33,400 bases of DNA from Porphyrobacter sp. UBA7686 (GTDB lineage: Bacteria; Pseudomonadota; Alphaproteobacteria; Sphingomonadales; Sphingomonadaceae). Of the stretch, positions 29,978-33,400 are shown piece by piece. The notes beneath the pieces were generated by a model that was not told where the DNA came from, searched no databases, and saw only the letters and a program-made list of their open reading frames with translations. Position 1 is the stretch's first letter; every line of letters starts with the position of its first letter. The stretch covers positions 1 to 33,400 of the forward strand of contig DLGU01000067.1 of assembly GCA_002482865.1 (NCBI GenBank). The letters are read 5' to 3'. The translations under genes were made by a program, and so were the position numbers.

Positions 29978-30912
29978 GCGCTGGCCTCCTGCACCCCATC
30001 CCGCCATTCCCCGCCGTCGCGCATGCGGTAGCTGACCCAATCCTCGCCAGCGTCGATCTGTTCCCCGTGAATCAGGGCCGGGATGAACAGATGGGCGGCG
30101 CAGCCCTGCCGCTGTTCGCGGATGCCCAGCGCCATGCGCTGGCGCTCGCACGTCCACGCGCCATCGGCGGCGGGCGTGGCGTGCAGGCAGGACCGGCAAT
30201 GGCGCTCGGGCACCGCGTCGCCATGGCAGGCTTCCGCATGCGGGCAGAAGCGACATTCGAACCACGACGGATCGGCGCTGATCCGGGCCGGCGGGCTTGG
30301 GCTGGCGATGATGCGCTCGGCCTTGGCCAGAATGCGAAGCGCGGCTTCCGCGTCGTAGCGAATGCGCTCCTGGTAAAGTTCGTCAGTGTCCTTGTTGCAG
30401 GCGAGGTAGAAGGCGCGCTCGATGCCGGCCAGATGCATGTAGGCTTGCATCTGCGCCCAATGCAGCGGCTTGGACTTCTCAACGCCATCCTTCGCCAGCG
30501 CGGCGAAGGACTTGGCTGAATGCGTCTTGAATTCGCAGACGTGCCACGCCTTCGGCGCCTCGGGGAAGCCGATGCCAACGGCGTCCATGGAGCCGCCGAA
30601 ATGCCCGCTGCTGTCGCGCAGCGTCCATTGCCGGCCGGTCGCGGGGTCCACGTCCATGACGGTCACGCCGATCCGGCGAAGGTCCGCGACAAAGCGCGCC
30701 TCGGCCAGATTGCCGGTGTCGAACAGGCGCAGAAGGCGGCCAGTGTGGCGGGCGCGGGTTGCCCAGCGCCAGGAATACCAAGTCGCGCGCTCGCATGATC
30801 CGCCGATCAGCGAGGCGCCTAGGTGGTCGCGGTATCCATCCCCCTGCCCGGCCTCATACGCCGCGTAGATGGCGGTGACGGTCGGGGTGGACGGCTGCGG
30901 TAGCGGTGCCAT
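29974..30912 (-). CDS. PD-(D/E)XK exonuclease, RecB/Cas4-like with iron-sulfur-type cysteines, 312 aa
   Basis: Nuclease motifs: G-G-S-M-D (Asp110), C-E-F-K-T-H (Glu127, Lys129) and a Q-M-Q-A-Y motif (residues 154-158), as in RecB-family nucleases. A single early cysteine (Cys40, G-G-S-C-E-R-A) and C-R-F-C-P-H-A-E-A-C (Cys220, 223, 229; C-x2-C-x5-C) form the four-cysteine pattern of Cas4/AddB-type Fe-S nucleases. Three more cysteines (239, 242, 255) may bind zinc. It likely digests DNA ends for recombination with the Sak4/DUF669 proteins upstream. A weak AAGGG lies upstream of the ATG. Confidence 0.82.
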   Translation of the reverse strand: MAPLPQPSTPTVTAIYAAYEAGQGDGYRDHLGASLIGGSCERATWYSWRWATRARHTGRLLRLFDTGNLAEARFVADLRRIGVTVMDVDPATGRQWTLRDSSGHFGGSMDAVGIGFPEAPKAWHVCEFKTHSAKSFAALAKDGVEKSKPLHWAQMQAYMHLAGIERAFYLACNKDTDELYQERIRYDAEAALRILAKAERIIASPSPPARISADPSWFECRFCPHAEACHGDAVPERHCRSCLHATPAADGAWTCERQRMALGIREQRQGCAAHLFIPALIHGEQIDAGEDWVSYRMRDGGEWRDGVQEASA

Positions 30913-30952
30913 GCTGATGGCCTACCCTTGTGCCGAAAGGTGCGGGGTGGGT

Positions 30953-31000
30953 GCCGGGGGCGGCTTTGATGCTTTGCGGGCTTTGGGGTCCGCCCCCGGC
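30953..31000 (-). other. 11-bp perfect inverted repeat between DUF669 and exonuclease genes
   Basis: GCCGGGGGCGG (30953-30963) and CCGCCCCCGGC (30990-31000) pair perfectly with a 26-base loop that, on the minus strand, repeats CAAAGC-like words. It fills most of the 95-base spacer. There is no U-tract, so a classical terminator is unlikely; the stem could slow ribosomes or polymerase or protect mRNA ends between early genes. Confidence 0.55.
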
Positions 31001-31007
31001 GGCTAGA

Positions 31008-31535
31008 TCACGCGCTGCGGCGCCACGGCGGGGCAGCGGTGGCGGGCTTGGACTGCGCGGGCGGCGGTGCCGCCTGGCGCTGCTGAGGCTGTCCAGCGGG
31101 CGCCGGGCGAGCCGATGCGGAGCCGGCCGGCTTGTAGCCGCTGACCTCGTTCTGCGCCTCGCGGTAGACGCCGAACTTGTCGTTGCCGGCGGGCTTCACC
31201 TTCACCGCCGCGACCATGGGCTTGAAGTGCAGTTGCTCGCTGTCGCTGACGGTCAGTTGCCCGGTCGCGTGGCAGATGGCCGAGAGGGTGCGCTGGGCAA
31301 TCTCCACGGCCTGCGCGTTCGGGTTCACGAGGTTGAGCCGATCCCACAGCTTCCGGCCGGTGTGCGGTCCGTCGATGATATCCATCGTCAGCTTGAGCAT
31401 CTGCCCGTTGCCGGCCTTGGTGTCGGCCATTTCGCTTTCCACGATCTGGACCGTGTAGTCGCCGGGCGGGAGGATTTCGCGCGGCGCGGAGGGCTCGACG
31501 GCGTTGGCGTCGAAGGTGCCACCAAGATTTGCCAT
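31008..31535 (-). CDS. DUF669 ssDNA-binding/annealing accessory protein, 175 aa
   Basis: The fold-defining part (residues about 20-120) shows P-P-G-D-Y-T-V-Q-I-V-E-S-E, then G-Q-M-L-K-L-T-M-D-I-I-D-G-P and G-R-K-L-W-D-R-L-N-L, typical of DUF669 proteins (OB-fold-like, SSB-like). The C-terminal 50 residues are disordered, rich in Pro, Ala and Gln, ending P-P-W-R-R-S-A. The pairing with a Sak4-like ATPase immediately upstream supports a role in single-strand DNA handling during recombination. The ATG at 31535 lies three bases after the upstream stop, with AAGGCGG further ahead. Confidence 0.8.
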   Translation of the reverse strand: MANLGGTFDANAVEPSAPREILPPGDYTVQIVESEMADTKAGNGQMLKLTMDIIDGPHTGRKLWDRLNLVNPNAQAVEIAQRTLSAICHATGQLTVSDSEQLHFKPMVAAVKVKPAGNDKFGVYREAQNEVSGYKPAGSASARPAPAGQPQQRQAAPPPAQSKPATAAPPWRRSA

Positions 31536-31538
31536 GGG

Positions 31539-32303
31539 TTATGCCGCCTTCTGGTTTGCGTTTGTGTTGAGGTAGGGGATGGAGCTGGACAGGTCGGGCC
31601 AGGACAGCGGGATGGTGTCCGGCATGCCGAAGCGGTTCTTCGCGAGAAAGGCGGGGCGCTCGTTGGTGAACAGCAGGCGATCCCCGCCGCCGACACCGCG
31701 CACCGCCTTCTTGTTGAACCCCAGGTCTGTCTTGACCGTGCTGACGCGGTAGTTCGCGAACAGCACGGCATCGACGTGTTCCTGCACCAGAGCGGAGGCG
31801 CTGCGGTGCAGTTTGATCTGGTATCGGTCGTAGGGCTCGGTCTCGGGGCTGTCGAACCGCTTGATCTCGCAATGCGCGATCAGCAGGATGGTCATGCCGC
31901 GTTCGTCGCGAAGGGCGTTCATGCCGTCCAGCAGCGTGCGCCACAGGTCCAGCGCAGCAATGTAGCCCTTGCCGTAGCCGGCGGCCTCGATGCTGGGCCA
32001 GTTGTTGACCCGGCACGCTTCCGCCCACACCAGCGGTTCCAGCCAATCCAGGCTATCCAGAACGAGGGTGCGATGCTCGTGCGCCTCGCTGTAGAGCGCG
32101 CCCACGGCCTCCATGACCTCGCCATAGGTGCGGAGAAGGCCGAAGGTCGGGCACTCGACCTCGGAATCCTCGGTCTGTAGGAACACGGGTGCCGGGGCGG
32201 CGGTGCCGAGCGACGTCTTGCCGATGCCGGCGGTGCCGTAGATGAGCAGGCGCGGCGGCTTGCTCTCGGAACGCTGGCGCAGGGACGCGAGGGAGATTGC
32301 CAT
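31539..32303 (-). CDS. Sak4-like RecA-fold ATPase, 254 aa
   Basis: A phage nucleotide-binding protein of the AAA_24/Sak4 class: Walker A Y-G-T-A-G-I-G-K-T-S (residues 22-31), Walker B T-L-V-L-D-S-L-D-W (79-87) and a later I-L-L-I-A-H-C segment comparable to the Sak4 sensor region. Such proteins promote strand annealing together with a DUF669 or SSB partner, here the next gene. The ATG at 32303 overlaps the upstream stop (TGATG). The longer frame to 32402 runs into the preceding gene and is shadow. Confidence 0.82.
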   Translation of the reverse strand: MAISLASLRQRSESKPPRLLIYGTAGIGKTSLGTAAPAPVFLQTEDSEVECPTFGLLRTYGEVMEAVGALYSEAHEHRTLVLDSLDWLEPLVWAEACRVNNWPSIEAAGYGKGYIAALDLWRTLLDGMNALRDERGMTILLIAHCEIKRFDSPETEPYDRYQIKLHRSASALVQEHVDAVLFANYRVSTVKTDLGFNKKAVRGVGGGDRLLFTNERPAFLAKNRFGMPDTIPLSWPDLSSSIPYLNTNANQKAA

Positions 32304-32788
32304 CACGCAGCCCTCCGCTTCGCGCGCTCGACCTTGTAGGTCGGGCGGCCGGCCGCGACGGTGCGCGCGGGCTCGAACAGCTTCTGGATGACGGGCGGCC
32401 AAGCCTTGTAGCGGCTTTCCGAAACCTTGACCTCGATCGCTACGTAGTCCTTGGGTTCCTCGTTCCAGGACCTAATAACTTTGAGTGCTTCGACCAGCTT
32501 GTCCTGATCCCACTCGACCTTGGCGGGCAAGTCCGCTTTCACCACAAAGTCGCCATCGGTGATGGAGACGGTGCCGGTGTTCTTGCCGGCGGCTTTCCGC
32601 AGGAGCGAGGCTTGCTGCGAATAGCGGTAGTTGAGGGCACCGTTCAGCAGGTCGTCGCAGTGCTTGAGCGACGCCTTCTGGTCGGCGACCTCTTCGAGCA
32701 GCATGGCAATCTGATCGACGGGCAGGCTTGCGGCCTGTTCGGCGGTCAGTTCGCGAAGCTGCGCCAGAGTGACGCGGTTCGAGTTCAC
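32303..32788 (-). CDS. Conserved phage protein of unknown function, 161 aa
   Basis: Family not named, although the C-terminal region (V-S-E-S-R-Y-K-A-W-P-P-V-I, then L-F-E-P-A-R-T) has the look of a conserved phage protein that precedes Sak4-type genes. The N-terminal half is helical (L-A-Q-L-R-E-L-T-A-E-Q-A-A; I-A-M-L-L-E-E-V-A-D-Q-K-A) and the middle beta-rich. The GTG at 32788 is chosen: AAGGA lies nine bases upstream, and the GTG overlaps the RusA-like stop (GTGA). The longer frame to 32956 is shadow. The expected partner is the ATPase just downstream. Confidence 0.7.
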   Translation of the reverse strand: MNSNRVTLAQLRELTAEQAASLPVDQIAMLLEEVADQKASLKHCDDLLNGALNYRYSQQASLLRKAAGKNTGTVSITDGDFVVKADLPAKVEWDQDKLVEALKVIRSWNEEPKDYVAIEVKVSESRYKAWPPVIQKLFEPARTVAAGRPTYKVERAKRRAA

Positions 32789-33258
32789 GGTGTCGGTTCC
32801 TTTCGCGCAGATGCCCGTTTCCGCCTTGGCGCGTGCAAGGGCGGGGGAAGCTCGGTCAGGTGGATGCGGCAGATTTCCGCCGGCATCGTGTCGTCGATCT
32901 CGACGCGCAGGGACCGGCAGTCGCGGTCGTTGCCGATAGCGCCAGCGTCCTGGCACGCGTCGAGAAGCGGCTTGATCCGCGCGTCAATGTCGGCGCGGGT
33001 TTCGGGGAATTCGATGACAGCAGCGAAGCGGCCGGGGATGCGCGCGTCACCGCGCGCGGCGCGGATGATGTGCGCGGCTTCCATGCACCAGTCGGCGGGG
33101 CCGGTGCGCTTGACGAACTTCGCACCGCGACGCGTGCGAACAGGCGCCCACAGCTTGTTGACGACGGGCGGGATCGGCAGCGCGAAAGTCAGATGCTTCC
33201 GCCTGCGCTCGCACGAAGCGGGGCACGGGCTATGCGGCCCACATTCGCAGGGCAGCAA
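32785..33258 (-). CDS. rusA: RusA-like Holliday-junction resolvase, about 157 aa
   Basis: The RusA core begins F-A-L-P-I-P-P-V-V-N-K-L-W. The acidic site is clear: R-A-D-I-D-A-R-I-K-P-L-L-D then G-A-I-G-N-D. With the start used here these are Asp90, Asp92, Lys96 and Asp111; the spacing 2, 4 and 19 equals that of E. coli Asp70, Asp72, Lys76 and Asp91. It resolves four-way junctions in phage recombination. The start is uncertain: TTG at 33258 has GAGGAAGG four bases before it. The frame stays open to 33393, but codon use there is not coding-like. A cysteine-rich N-terminal piece (C-E-C-G-P-H-S-P-C-P-A-S-C) may or may not belong to the protein. Confidence 0.75.
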   Translation of the reverse strand: MLPCECGPHSPCPASCERRRKHLTFALPIPPVVNKLWAPVRTRRGAKFVKRTGPADWCMEAAHIIRAARGDARIPGRFAAVIEFPETRADIDARIKPLLDACQDAGAIGNDRDCRSLRVEIDDTMPAEICRIHLTELPPPLHAPRRKRASARKEPTP

Positions 33259-33400
33259 CGCGCCTTCCTCGCCTCCCGCGCGATGCGCGGTCGAGGCGTG
33301 TGAACCAGAGCGTAATTTCTGCTCCAAAAAAGGGGCAGCGGCGTCACCCGACAAGCGCGCGGGCTCGGCGGTAGCACCAGGACGCGGCCTCACGAAGCCG
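33259..33400. other. Right-edge region, no gene called
   Basis: The resolvase frame stays open here, but its codons lose the GC-rich third position. A T6 run (minus strand, near 33328-33333) and the imperfect inverted pair GAGC...GCTC (33310-33326) are the only notable patterns. It may hold an early promoter or the 3' end of a gene beyond the window; I see no reliable -35/-10 pair. Confidence 0.4.

Noticed and set aside
1..33400. Integrase, lysogeny repressor, transposase or attachment sites
   Set aside because: No tyrosine or serine recombinase motif, Cro/CI-type regulator, transposase or terminal direct repeat was found, so a temperate lifestyle cannot be claimed or excluded.

Overview
The window reads as most of a GC-rich, double-stranded DNA tailed phage genome (or prophage) with a podovirus-like, P22-type plan. 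The high GC content, GC-rich third codon positions and families such as the DUF6511 protein, Prim-Pol/DUF3987 primase and Sak4/DUF669 pair fit a phage of an alphaproteobacterium. That host call is inference: no host gene, integrase, lysogeny repressor or tRNA was recognised. Nearly all genes lie on the minus strand and are packed tightly, with many start/stop overlaps (ATGA, GTGA, TGATG, TAATG). In transcription order the map therefore reads from right to left.

33.4-25.3 kb is the early/replication module. It holds a RusA-like resolvase, a conserved phage protein of unknown function, a Sak4-like RecA-fold ATPase, a DUF669 ssDNA-binding-type protein, a PD-(D/E)XK exonuclease with a Cas4-like cysteine signature, a DEAH-box SF2 helicase, a DUF6511 zinc protein and a Prim-Pol/DUF3987 primase-helicase. 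An AT-rich patch with seven copies of an 11-bp repeat (GGTWTTGATGG and its complement) covers the 3' end of the primase gene and the sequence after it, and is a candidate origin. 25.6-23.9 kb holds small hypothetical genes, ending with a 163-aa protein in the map position of lambda Q. Directly after it come a TTGACA promoter candidate and a terminator hairpin.

23.8-12.0 kb is the late packaging/head/tail module: putative small terminase, large terminase, P22-like portal, terminator, scaffold, N4-gp56-type major capsid protein, small head proteins, a gp4-like tail adaptor, a 589-aa glycine-rich unknown, a gp10-like tail hub, a small beta-rich protein and a gp7-like ejection protein. 12.0-8.2 kb encodes two more ejection-type proteins, one with a lytic transglycosylase domain. 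8.1-3.5 kb encodes three fibre/spike-like proteins and two small partners. 3.5-1.7 kb is the lysis cassette: holin, small unknown, Rz-like and nested Rz1-like spanins, and a GH108 endolysin, with one possible plus-strand gene in it. A small minus-strand gene and a strong minus-strand terminator (1374-1409) close the operon.

0-1.4 kb holds two plus-strand genes of unknown function separated by a 295-bp AT-rich spacer. The longer one has lower GC than the phage genes and could be an accessory (moron) or flanking gene. The most unusual features are the promoter-hairpin pair after the Q-position gene, the repeat cluster beside the primase, the Cas4-like cysteine pattern in the exonuclease, the duplicated 5' leader in the lysis cassette and the unidentified 589-aa virion-region protein.
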